A stretch of 64,000 nt of DNA from positions 1 through 64,000 of the forward strand of contig NZ_QUNI01000012.1 of NCBI RefSeq assembly GCF_003385115.1, in the 5' to 3' direction. The DNA is from Flavobacterium aquicola (GTDB lineage Bacteria > Bacteroidota > Bacteroidia > Flavobacteriales > Flavobacteriaceae). The translations under genes were made by a program, and so were the position numbers. This document shows positions 1-7,629 of the stretch, piece after piece. The notes under the pieces were generated by a model, which saw only the letters and a program-made list of their open reading frames with translations, had not been told where the DNA came from and searched no databases. The first letter of the stretch is position 1; every line of letters begins with the position of its first letter.

Positions 1-35
1 ATGATAATTCAAATTTCATTCTCGAATGAAAAAAT

Positions 36-86
36 GAGGGACTTTCAGTCCCTCGTAAAACAAACCTCTGCACTTTCAGTGCAGAG
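36..86. repeat. Two tandem hairpins sharing an ACT-TTC-AGT tip
   Basis: Two perfect hairpins lie side by side: GAGGGACT-TTC-AGTCCCTC (36-54) and CTCTGCACT-TTC-AGTGCAGAG (66-86). The stems differ but both have the same three-base loop and the same three closing pairs. Neither is followed by a clean T-run, so they look more like a palindromic repeat family than a terminator. Any gene they might terminate lies left of the window. Confidence 0.6.
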
Positions 87-300
87 TGGTTTAGTTAGCA
101 CTACAAAATTTGCAATCTGTACCCTGTATTCTAAAATCTGCAGCCTGAAACCTGCAATCTGAAGTTTGAAATCGCTGGCAACACTCCCTGATTATTTGGA
201 TAATAAGCCGTGGTTTTGCAGTAATAATAAGGGATTAAAAATTTTTTTGCAATTTTTAATATAAAATCCATTTTTTTTACGTGCATTAGAATAAAAATTT

Positions 301-308
301 TATTTTTG
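301..308 (+). promoter_or_regulatory. Bacteroidota -7 element for the TPR gene
   Basis: TATTTTTG matches the Bacteroidota sigma-A -7 consensus TAnnTTTG exactly and lies 27 bases before the ATG at 335. No TTTG is seen at the expected -33 distance, so only half of the promoter is supported. Confidence 0.55.
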
Positions 309-334
309 CCGTTCACATAAATTAAATTTTTATA

Positions 335-1111
335 ATGGCTACTTACAATAAAAGAGGATATAAAGCACCAAAAGAAAAGGAAGTTAAAGACGATGCAGTT
401 GAAAATGTAACGATTGACGAAAAAGACAGCGCTACGGCTGAGGTTTTTTCTAAATTAGATGAAACGGCTTCTAGAACAGAGGACTGGGTTGCTAAGAATC
501 AAAAAATTATAATTGGAGTTGTTGGTGCTATTACATTAGTAACTGTTGGTTATTTTGCTTACCAAAAATTTATTGCTAACCCGAAAGAGGATGATGCGGC
601 TAACGAAATGTTTGTAGCACAGTCTAATTTTGATAAAGCGACTAACGGTGTAGCGAGTGACTCTTTATATAAGTTATCATTGAATGGTTCTGAAGGGAAA
701 TTTGGATTTGTGAAAATCGCTGACGAATATTCTGGAACTGCTGCAGGGAATCTGGCTAACTACTATGCTGGTATTGCTTACCTGAACACTGGAAAATATG
801 ATGAAGCAATTACTTATTTAGGTAAATTCAGTTCAGAGGATATTATTTTAAGCGCTTTGGCAAAAGGAGCTATCGGGGATGCTTATTCTCAAAAAAATCA
901 GCCAAAAGAAGCTTTGGAAAACTATGTAAAAGCATTTGAGTCAAGCAAAAATGATTTCACTACGCCTCGTTTCCTTATGAAAGCTGGTAAAGTGGCTTTG
1001 GCTCTTGGAAACAAAGAAGATGCGTTGAAATATTTTACAGATATTAAAGAAAATTATGAAAATTCTCCTGAAGCTGGTCAAGTGGAAGGTTTGATTGGTC
1101 TAGCACAGTAA
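335..1111 (+). CDS. Membrane-anchored tetratricopeptide repeat protein
   Basis: A 258-residue protein. Residues 1-56 are charged and Lys/Glu-rich, residues 57-78 form one hydrophobic transmembrane helix, and the rest has paired helices of TPR type, clearest from about residue 137 to 250 (motifs such as AGIAYLNTGKYDEAITYLGKF). The topology of a short cytoplasmic tail, one helix and a soluble TPR domain resembles the YfgM/ancillary SecYEG-translocon family, but I cannot show homology beyond architecture. The start is supported by the -7 element at 301-308. It precedes ribH by 69 bases on the same strand and may be cotranscribed with it. The binding partner is unknown. Confidence 0.85.
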   Translation: MATYNKRGYKAPKEKEVKDDAVENVTIDEKDSATAEVFSKLDETASRTEDWVAKNQKIIIGVVGAITLVTVGYFAYQKFIANPKEDDAANEMFVAQSNFDKATNGVASDSLYKLSLNGSEGKFGFVKIADEYSGTAAGNLANYYAGIAYLNTGKYDEAITYLGKFSSEDIILSALAKGAIGDAYSQKNQPKEALENYVKAFESSKNDFTTPRFLMKAGKVALALGNKEDALKYFTDIKENYENSPEAGQVEGLIGLAQ

Positions 1112-1180
1112 TATAGGAGACAGTTTTCAGAGAGCAGTACTTGCTGCAATCTAAATAGTGTAATCTGCAATCTAAAAAAT

Positions 1181-1753
1181 ATGGCTACCGAAAATAAAAA
1201 TTTATCTGATTACGATAAAAACTCAATCCCAAACGCGAAAGATTTTCGCTTTGGGATTGTTGTTTCAGAATGGAATGATACCATAACCGAAGGGCTTTAT
1301 AATGGCGCTGTTACGGCTTTGCTGGAGAATGAAGTGCCTCCTCATCACATTATCCGCTGGAATGTTCCAGGGAGTTTTGAGCTGATATATGGTTCTAAAA
1401 AAATGCTGCAGACTCAGAATGTTGATGCTGTAATTGCTATTGGATGTGTGATCCAAGGACAGACCAAACATTTTGATTTTGTATGCGAAGGGGTTACGCA
1501 GGGAATCAAAGATTTGAACGTTCAAACTGATATCCCAGTTATATTCTGCGTTTTGACAGATAATATAATGCAGCAGTCTATTGACAGAAGCGGTGGGATT
1601 CACGGAAATAAAGGAACTGAAGCTGCTATTGCAGCTATAAAAATGGCTTATATCCGTCAGCAGGCTTCTTTGTCACACCAAATTGATAACCAGCATTTAT
1701 TGTCTTCAGGGGCTTTGCGAATTGGTAATGAACCTTTGCAGATAGAAGAATAA
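1181..1753 (+). CDS. ribH: 6,7-dimethyl-8-ribityllumazine synthase
   Basis: Lumazine synthase condenses 5-amino-6-ribitylamino-uracil with 3,4-dihydroxy-2-butanone-4-phosphate, the penultimate step of riboflavin synthesis. Family blocks are all present: a substrate loop at 28-43 (SEWNDTITEGLYNGA), VPGSFEL at 62-68, GCVIQGQT at 88-95 with the following His97 as the likely catalytic histidine, and the phosphate-binding region SGGIHGNKG near 145. The 190-residue length exceeds the usual 150-160 because of a short N-terminal extension and a roughly 25-residue tail. A strong terminator follows at 1812. The ribD gene of the same pathway is at 20263-21306. Confidence 0.96.
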   Translation: MATENKNLSDYDKNSIPNAKDFRFGIVVSEWNDTITEGLYNGAVTALLENEVPPHHIIRWNVPGSFELIYGSKKMLQTQNVDAVIAIGCVIQGQTKHFDFVCEGVTQGIKDLNVQTDIPVIFCVLTDNIMQQSIDRSGGIHGNKGTEAAIAAIKMAYIRQQASLSHQIDNQHLLSSGALRIGNEPLQIEE

Positions 1754-1811
1754 ATAATCAATTACGAATAATCAATTAGGGATTAAGATTGGTTATCGTC
1801 AATAAAAATCA

Positions 1812-1845
1812 CCTATACTTTTCACTGGATAGTATAGGTTTTTTT
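1812..1845 (+). terminator. Rho-independent terminator after ribH
   Basis: CCTATACT (1812-1819) pairs perfectly with AGTATAGG (1831-1838) across an 11-base loop and is followed by eight T residues. This ends the TPR-ribH transcript and separates it from mutL. Confidence 0.85.
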
Positions 1846-2108
1846 ATGCTTATACGCCTGAAAGAAGAGTGGATATATTTACCCATAAATGATACTGATC
1901 CTTGGTATGAAAAATATGTTTTTTTATCAGCTTTGTATTTTATCGGGAATAATCTACTGAATCCGTGTAATCTGTGCGGTCATTTTTTATGGTTTTTTTA
2001 TGGTTTTTAAACTGTCAAAACACAGTAGAAATTCCTTAAATTTGTCCTTCTTTGGTTTGGTTTTAAATCAGAAATCTAATTCGTTAATCTACAATTTAAA
2101 ATTTTTCA
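1846..2108. other. Gene-free spacer before mutL
   Basis: Together with the terminator this is a 355-base gap. It contains a tract resembling AATCYGTGTAATCTGTGCGG (about 1948-1985) and an AATCT-rich leader (2068-2095) just before the mutL ATG. An open frame at 1789-2010 overlaps the terminator and resembles no known protein, so I see no gene here. Confidence 0.5.
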
Positions 2109-4013
2109 ATGTCGAGTATAATTCAATTGCTTCCTGATCATGTTGCCAACCAGATTGCTGCCGGCGAAGTAGTGCAAAGGCCTGCTTCGGTAGTGAAAGA
2201 GCTATTGGAAAACGCAGTTGATGCCAAAGCAACCGACATCAAATTGATTATTAAAGATGCGGGAAAGTCCTTGGTACAAGTCATTGATAATGGATCAGGA
2301 ATGAATGTGACTGATGCCCGTTTGTGTTTTGAGCGTCACGCCACTTCCAAAATCAGGCAGGCCGAAGATTTATTTTCTCTGAATACCAAAGGGTTTCGAG
2401 GAGAAGCATTGGCCTCTATTGCGGCGATTGCGCATATGGAGATGAAGACCAAACTAGAGCAGGAAGAGCTGGGAACCCACATTGTTATTGAAGGAAGTAA
2501 GTTCATGTCGCAGGATGTGGCGGTTTTGCCAAAAGGAACTTCATTTGCTGTAAAAAATTTGTTTTTTAATATTCCGGCGCGTCGTAATTTCCTCAAATCG
2601 GATACGGTGGAATACCGTCATATTATTGATGAGTTTCAAAGAGTGGCTTTGGCTCATCCCAAAATTCATTTTACGTTTTATCATAATGGCAGCGATATGT
2701 ATAATCTGCCGCCATCGAGTTTAAGACAGCGCATTGTTAATTTTTTTGGAGGGAAAACTAATGAAAAATTAGTTCCTGTTGTCGAAGATACCGAGATGAT
2801 GAATATTCAGGGTTTTGTAAGCAAGCCTGAATTTGCCAAAAAGAGCAGGGGAGAGCAGTTTTTCTTTGTCAATGACCGTTTTATAAAAAGTCCGTACCTG
2901 CATCATGCGGTTATGGCTGCTTATGAAGGGATTCTGAAAGATGGTTCGCAGCCAAGTTATTATTTATATTTAACGGTGCCGCCAAATACTATTGATATCA
3001 ACATACATCCTACTAAAACCGAAATCAAGTTCGATAACGAAAGTGCGATGTATGCTATTTTAAGAGCTTCTATTAAACACAGTCTGGGACAGTTTAATGT
3101 GGCTCCTGTTTTGGATTTTGAAAGGGATGCCAATCTGGATACGCCTTATCATTATAAAAATTTGGAAGGTGAAGTGCCAACGATTCAGATTGATACTAAT
3201 TTTAATCCTTTTGCAGAAGAGAAACCTAGTAAGAGTTATTCTTCTTCCTCATCTTATAAAAGAGTTGAGCCAGCTGCAACTTGGGAAAGTCTGTATGTAG
3301 ATGTGAAACATGATACAAGTGCTGTTTTTGGTAGAAATGAATTTGCTTCGAGTAACAACAATGATTTTTCGTTTGAAAATAATGAATTTGCTTTTGAAAA
3401 TGAAGAAGTTACATCGTCTCTGTTTAATGACGAAGAGGTAGAACAGACTGTTCAGAGAACATATCAGATTCATAAAAAATATATAGTGTCGCCTATAAAG
3501 TCTGGGATGGTAATTATTGACCAAAACAGAGCACATCAGCGGGTTTTATATGAGCAGTTTTTGGTAAATATGACAGTGCAGCACGCTTCGAGCCAGCAGT
3601 TACTGTTTCCTATAAACTTGTTTTATTCGACAAGCGAAATGGAACTTATTGCCGAATTACAGCAGTCTCTAGTCAATACAGGATTTGTTTTTGAGGATTC
3701 GAACCCCGATCATATTGTGATTTCGGGTATACCGGTCAATATTACTGAGAGCGAAGTAGCTGTGGTTTTGGATCAGCTGCTGGGCGATCTGCATAACGGA
3801 ATTCCAGAGAACAGTTTTAGTCAGAATGATACGATTGCCAAATCGATGGCAAAAAGTCTGGCTGTCAAAACCGGCGCTTATTTAACCGAAAAAGAACAGG
3901 AAAATTTAGTCAACGGTCTTTTTGCCTGTAAAGATCCAAATGTTTCCCCATTTCAAAAACCTACCTTCATCACCATGCGTGTGGAAGATTTAGATAAAAA
4001 ATTTGCCTTATGA
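2109..4013 (+). CDS. mutL: DNA mismatch repair protein MutL
   Basis: MutL couples mismatch recognition by MutS to downstream repair. The N-terminal GHKL ATPase is intact: ELLEN with Glu34, DNGSGM at 60-65 and GFRGEAL at 95-101. A low-complexity Ser/Asn/Glu-rich linker spans about 375-450, and a C-terminal dimerisation domain follows. The site equivalent to the endonuclease motif DQHA(x)2E(x)4E reads DQNRAHQRVLYE from residue 471, with the His and first Glu replaced, and the CPHGRP-like end reads SPFQKP. That suggests a MutL without nicking activity. The stop overlaps the start of the rhomboid gene at 4010, implying translational coupling. Confidence 0.96.
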   Translation: MSSIIQLLPDHVANQIAAGEVVQRPASVVKELLENAVDAKATDIKLIIKDAGKSLVQVIDNGSGMNVTDARLCFERHATSKIRQAEDLFSLNTKGFRGEALASIAAIAHMEMKTKLEQEELGTHIVIEGSKFMSQDVAVLPKGTSFAVKNLFFNIPARRNFLKSDTVEYRHIIDEFQRVALAHPKIHFTFYHNGSDMYNLPPSSLRQRIVNFFGGKTNEKLVPVVEDTEMMNIQGFVSKPEFAKKSRGEQFFFVNDRFIKSPYLHHAVMAAYEGILKDGSQPSYYLYLTVPPNTIDINIHPTKTEIKFDNESAMYAILRASIKHSLGQFNVAPVLDFERDANLDTPYHYKNLEGEVPTIQIDTNFNPFAEEKPSKSYSSSSSYKRVEPAATWESLYVDVKHDTSAVFGRNEFASSNNNDFSFENNEFAFENEEVTSSLFNDEEVEQTVQRTYQIHKKYIVSPIKSGMVIIDQNRAHQRVLYEQFLVNMTVQHASSQQLLFPINLFYSTSEMELIAELQQSLVNTGFVFEDSNPDHIVISGIPVNITESEVAVVLDQLLGDLHNGIPENSFSQNDTIAKSMAKSLAVKTGAYLTEKEQENLVNGLFACKDPNVSPFQKPTFITMRVEDLDKKFAL

Positions 4014-4768
4014 TGAATATTACCCCTACAGTTAAGCAATTGTTAATAATAAATGTGTTGTTTTATATTGGTTCAATAATTGTTGGTGAACCAGCTTATA
4101 AAATGCTTTCTATGTATTTTTATGAAAATCCGGATTTTCATTTCTGGCAAATTTTCACACATATGTTCATGCATGCCCCACTGCCCAATATTATGCACAT
4201 TGCTTTCAATATGTTTGCCCTTTATTCTTTTGGATCGGCGTTGGAGCATTATTGGGGAGGTAAAAGATTTATTTTCTTTTATATTTCTTGTGGTTTAGGT
4301 GCTGCATTATTACATACACTCGTCAATTATTATTTTTTTGAAAGTGCTATAAATACTTTGGTTGCAAATGGCTATTCAAAGTTGGAGATATTAAAAACGT
4401 TGAGCGAAGGAAAATTTGATACTAAATGGCAACAGCTATTGTCTCCTTCTAGTTTTGATGCTTTTACTGGAGCTTATTTTGGTAATGTGGTCGGTGCTTC
4501 GGGAGCTATTTATGGTTTGTTAGTGGCCTTCGCTTTTATGTTTCCTAATGCTGAACTGGCTCTGATGTTTATTCCAGTTCCAGTAAAAGCTAAATATTTT
4601 GTTCCTGGATTATTGTTGGTTGATTTATATTTGGGTGTTTCTGGGGGTTCTATTTTTGGAGGATCAAGCGGAATTGCTCATTTTGCCCATATCGGAGGTG
4701 CAATTGTAGGCTTTGCCATGATGTGGTATTGGAGAAATAATAAATTTAATCATAAACGATGGAACTAG
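4010..4768 (+). CDS. Rhomboid family intramembrane serine protease (first of two)
   Basis: A 252-residue polytopic membrane protein of the rhomboid family, which cleaves transmembrane helices within the bilayer. The catalytic dyad is visible: Ser164 in GASG and His227 in AHIGG, each in a hydrophobic segment. The oxyanion-type region HAPLPNIMHIAFNM sits in the predicted second helix. An extra loop of about 45 residues (110-155) lies between helices. The start ATG overlaps the mutL stop. A second rhomboid follows after 78 bases, an arrangement that suggests an old tandem duplication; I do not know the substrates. Confidence 0.93.
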   Translation: MMNITPTVKQLLIINVLFYIGSIIVGEPAYKMLSMYFYENPDFHFWQIFTHMFMHAPLPNIMHIAFNMFALYSFGSALEHYWGGKRFIFFYISCGLGAALLHTLVNYYFFESAINTLVANGYSKLEILKTLSEGKFDTKWQQLLSPSSFDAFTGAYFGNVVGASGAIYGLLVAFAFMFPNAELALMFIPVPVKAKYFVPGLLLVDLYLGVSGGSIFGGSSGIAHFAHIGGAIVGFAMMWYWRNNKFNHKRWN

Positions 4769-4846
4769 TTAAAAAGACTATGTTCTATTAATTGAAATTA
4801 AATTACAAATTGTAAATTTCAGATAAATAATCGAAAAGAAAAACGT

Positions 4847-5704
4847 ATGAATATTTTAGACGATTTGAAAATGCAATATAGATTAGGCGGTATCGCCATG
4901 AAAATGATCTTTTGGAATATAGGCTGTTTCTTGGTTTCCCTTTTTTTCTATCAGTTTAGCACAGGAGTTTTTGATTTTCCCAATTGGATTGCTTTGTCAT
5001 CAGAACCATCGGTTTTTGTGTTAAGACCTTGGACTTTTTTATCATATGCTTTTTTTCATGATGGCTTTTTGCATTTGTTTTTTAATATGATAGTGCTGAA
5101 TTTTTCCAGCTATTTATTTTTGACTTTTTTCTCTGCTAAACAGTATTTAGGAGTTTATATTTTAAGTGCCGTTTTTGCAGGAATAATTTTTACTTTGGGA
5201 TTTAATCTTTTGCATTTAAGCGGTGCCATAGTTGGAGCTTCGGCAGCAATAATGGCCATTTTGGTGGCAGCAACGACATATAATCCTTTAATGGATGTAA
5301 GATTGTTATTGGTTGGGAATGTCAAATTATGGCACGTTACTGCAGTAATTATTGTTTTGGATTTAATGCAGTTTCGTTTAGGAAACTCAGGAGGACATAT
5401 TTCGCATTTAGCGGGAGCTTTTTTTGGTTTTATGTATGTAAAGCTGCTGCAAAATGGAATCGATTTGAGTAGAATAGTAACTGCAGTTTTGGATTTTTTA
5501 ACTAATTTGTTCAAAAAGCCTTCTACACCATTCAAAAAAGTACACAAAAACTACAAGAAACCAGTTGAAAAAACGGCTTCTAAAATAGTGGTTAAAGATA
5601 AAAAACAGCAGCAGATAGATGAGATTTTGGATAAAATCAGTCAGTCTGGATATGATAGTTTGAATCAAGAAGAAAAAGAATTTTTGTTTCAAGCAGGAAA
5701 ATAG
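4847..5704 (+). CDS. Rhomboid family protein (second of two)
   Basis: A 285-residue relative of the preceding gene, with about six hydrophobic helices and a basic cytoplasmic tail (residues about 215-285, rich in Lys). The motif around the presumed nucleophile is GASA (Ser132) where most rhomboids have GxSG, while the histidine region is intact (HISHLAG, His187). HDGFLHLFFNM provides the usual His/Asn oxyanion helix. It is therefore probably active, but the Gly-to-Ala change merits caution. The Lys-rich tail ends in a helix of the type DEILDKISQSGYDSL, seen in many Bacteroidota rhomboids. Cotranscribed with the first rhomboid and probably the gene at 5777. Confidence 0.92.
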   Translation: MNILDDLKMQYRLGGIAMKMIFWNIGCFLVSLFFYQFSTGVFDFPNWIALSSEPSVFVLRPWTFLSYAFFHDGFLHLFFNMIVLNFSSYLFLTFFSAKQYLGVYILSAVFAGIIFTLGFNLLHLSGAIVGASAAIMAILVAATTYNPLMDVRLLLVGNVKLWHVTAVIIVLDLMQFRLGNSGGHISHLAGAFFGFMYVKLLQNGIDLSRIVTAVLDFLTNLFKKPSTPFKKVHKNYKKPVEKTASKIVVKDKKQQQIDEILDKISQSGYDSLNQEEKEFLFQAGK

Positions 5705-5776
5705 CTTATTTTTATATCACTATTGAAGTGTAAATCGAGAGCTTTTAACTTTTTAAAGCTCAAAATACATTAAAAA

Positions 5777-6823
5777 ATGAAGAACCTTTCATGGTTTAAT
5801 AAAGGAATGTTTCTTTTGAATTTAGCAGTTATAGTGCTAACATTCATTGCTTATCTGCTCCCTTTTTTGGCGCCAAAAATCTTTCCGTTTGCATCGGTTT
5901 TGACTTTGTTTATGCCCTTGTTTTTTTTAGCCAATGGATTATTCTTTCTCTATTGGGGCATGCAGTTCAAAAAGCGTATGATTTTGTCGGGCTTGGTTCT
6001 TTTGGTTGGAATTACTTTTTTTAATAAATTTTATAAATTCTCAGCAAAAGAATTTCAGGCAGGTGACAAGGATTTTACCATTATGAGTTATAACGTACGA
6101 TTGTTCAATGTCTTTAAATGGCTGGATCGTGACGATATTCCGGATACAATCTTAGAATTTATCAATAACCAAAATCCTGATATTTTGTGTATTCAGGAAT
6201 TTTCTAATTCTGCGGATATTGATTTAAAAGTGTACCCTTATAAATATGTTTTAATGGAAGGTGACCAGATTAAAACGGGTCAGGCAATATTTTCTAAATT
6301 TCCAATTATTGATCAGGGGCATATTGTATTTCCTCATTCAAATAATAACGTTGTTTATGCGGATATAAAAAAGGGCAAGGATATTATTAGGGTATATAAC
6401 ATGCATCTGCAGTCTATAAAAATATCACCGGAAGTAGGTGAGATTTCCGAAAACATTGATGTGATCAATCAGAAAAAATCGAAATACCTTTTTAATCGCA
6501 TTAGTAAAGCTTTCAAGCAGCAACAAGAACAAGCTGCTATTTTTAAAGAACACGAGAAAGATTGCAGATACCCTATTATCATTTGCGGGGATATGAATAA
6601 CAGTGCTTTTTCGTATGTGTATCGTAATATAAAAGGAAAATTAAAAGATAGTTTTGAAGAAGCAGGTAAAGGTTTTGGGGCTACCTATAAGTTTAAATAT
6701 TATCCAGCAAGAATTGATTATATTTTTGCAGATGCAGCCATGGAGGTAAAGCAGTTCGACAGCTTTTCTGATTTTCAGAATTCAGACCATTTTCCTATTA
6801 TGGCAAAACTATCTATGGAGTAG
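5777..6823 (+). CDS. Membrane-anchored endonuclease/exonuclease/phosphatase family protein
   Basis: A 348-residue protein with three hydrophobic helices in the first 90 residues, followed by an endonuclease/exonuclease/phosphatase (EEP, DNase I-like) fold. Fold landmarks in order: MSYNVRLFN (metal-binding Asn), CIQEF (metal Glu), the central MHLQS strand, GDMNN (Asp/Asn pair), and SDHFPI at the C-terminus with the catalytic Asp-His. All active-site residues appear present, so it should hydrolyse phosphodiesters, but EEP members act on nucleic acids, phospholipids or sugar phosphates and the substrate cannot be told. The catalytic domain would face the periplasm or cytoplasm depending on the odd helix count. 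A bidirectional terminator follows at 6845. Confidence 0.9.
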   Translation: MKNLSWFNKGMFLLNLAVIVLTFIAYLLPFLAPKIFPFASVLTLFMPLFFLANGLFFLYWGMQFKKRMILSGLVLLVGITFFNKFYKFSAKEFQAGDKDFTIMSYNVRLFNVFKWLDRDDIPDTILEFINNQNPDILCIQEFSNSADIDLKVYPYKYVLMEGDQIKTGQAIFSKFPIIDQGHIVFPHSNNNVVYADIKKGKDIIRVYNMHLQSIKISPEVGEISENIDVINQKKSKYLFNRISKAFKQQQEQAAIFKEHEKDCRYPIIICGDMNNSAFSYVYRNIKGKLKDSFEEAGKGFGATYKFKYYPARIDYIFADAAMEVKQFDSFSDFQNSDHFPIMAKLSME

Positions 6824-6844
6824 CTGTATTAGCAATTTAAAAGA

Positions 6845-6904
6845 AAAATCACCGCAGATTCGCTTTAGATAATTTTGATTGGCGAATGAATTTGCGGTGA
6901 TTTT
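6845..6904. terminator. Bidirectional terminator between convergent genes
   Basis: AAAATCACCGCA (6845-6856) pairs with TGCGGTGATTTT (6893-6904), with an inner ATTCGC/GCGAAT pairing. A-runs and T-runs flank it on both sides, suited to ending both the plus-strand gene at 6823 and the minus-strand gene at 6938. Confidence 0.75.
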
Positions 6905-6937
6905 ATAAGTGTCAATTTTGATGAGTACTCTGCGTGT

Positions 6938-7564
6938 CTATTGAATAAGTATTTGATTCTTCAAATACTCCATTGCAAATTTCCCTTCGTTAAATAATAA
7001 ATCAAGTACGCTTAAATTATTCAAAAATCCATGCTTGTCATCAAAGACTTGGGTGTAAGGCTCGAAAACAGAATGGTCTTTTTTTCCATTTACTAAATAG
7101 CGGAAATCTATTTGTTTTGAATTATCTATTTCGTGGAAATATTCAGTAGTGTGATCAAATTCTAATTTCATTCGCAGACATTTACATACAATATCGAAAG
7201 CTTCCAAATTTAGATCCATCAGGAAATTGTGTTTCTTTTGAAAAATGGGCAGTAAATCATCCTCAAAGTATTCAAAAAAAGGAGAGCTTCTATAAGCAGC
7301 TTCAAGCGATTTGAAATGCTGTTTTTGCCAATCAAATTCCTGTTCTATCTTTATCTCTTTTGTCTTCTGATGATTATAACCATTAGAATGTTTTATGGGG
7401 ATATTTAGTAATTGAATGCCATTTGGGCTGTAAATATAAGTACGGTTGCGATTGGTTTGTTTTTGAAAATTATCCTCCATTTCAAATGTAATGCCTTCAG
7501 ATTGTGCTATAGCAGCAAAATGACTAATGGATGGAAAATAAGAAGGATGTATGAGAATATTCAT
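6938..7564 (-). CDS. WbqC family protein
   Basis: A 208-residue protein resembling the WbqC-like family (typically around 210-230 residues), whose members are found near polysaccharide synthesis genes or as single-copy genes of Bacteroidota; the catalytic role is not established. Supporting stretches are HPSYFPSISHFAAIAQSE at the N-terminus and NRTYIYSPNGIQLLNIPIKH. It is the last gene of the minus-strand series parA-parB-DUF5683-dapB-lepB-wbqC. A perfect 14-bp hairpin sits between it and lepB, so it may be partly uncoupled from that transcript. Confidence 0.85.
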   Translation of the reverse strand: MNILIHPSYFPSISHFAAIAQSEGITFEMEDNFQKQTNRNRTYIYSPNGIQLLNIPIKHSNGYNHQKTKEIKIEQEFDWQKQHFKSLEAAYRSSPFFEYFEDDLLPIFQKKHNFLMDLNLEAFDIVCKCLRMKLEFDHTTEYFHEIDNSKQIDFRYLVNGKKDHSVFEPYTQVFDDKHGFLNNLSVLDLLFNEGKFAMEYLKNQILIQ

Positions 7565-7580
7565 TTTTTTTAAGGTAAGA

Positions 7581-7618
7581 GTTTAGAAGGTTTAGTTCTG
7601 CGAGTAAACCTTCTAAAC
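7581..7618. repeat. Perfect 14-bp stem-loop between lepB and the WbqC gene
   Basis: GTTTAGAAGGTTTA (7581-7594) and TAAACCTTCTAAAC (7605-7618) are exact inverted repeats with a 10-base loop. Read on the minus strand it follows lepB but is not directly followed by a T-run, so it could be a weak terminator, an RNA-processing or stability structure, or a palindromic repeat. Confidence 0.7.
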
Positions 7619-7629
7619 AATGTAAACTT

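Larger units (their letters stand above)
1..334. other. Intergenic stretch upstream of the TPR gene
   Basis: No convincing gene. It holds the paired hairpins at 36-86, then a low-complexity tract (about 108-172) built from variants of AATCTG and GCAATCTG, then A/T-rich DNA leading into the promoter of the 335-1111 gene. Similar AATCT-rich tracts precede ribH, mutL and hisS. Confidence 0.5.

Noticed and set aside
1789..2010. Open frame of 73 codons after ribH
   Set aside because: It spans the ribH terminator, has no recognisable product and no leader signal, so it is best treated as chance.
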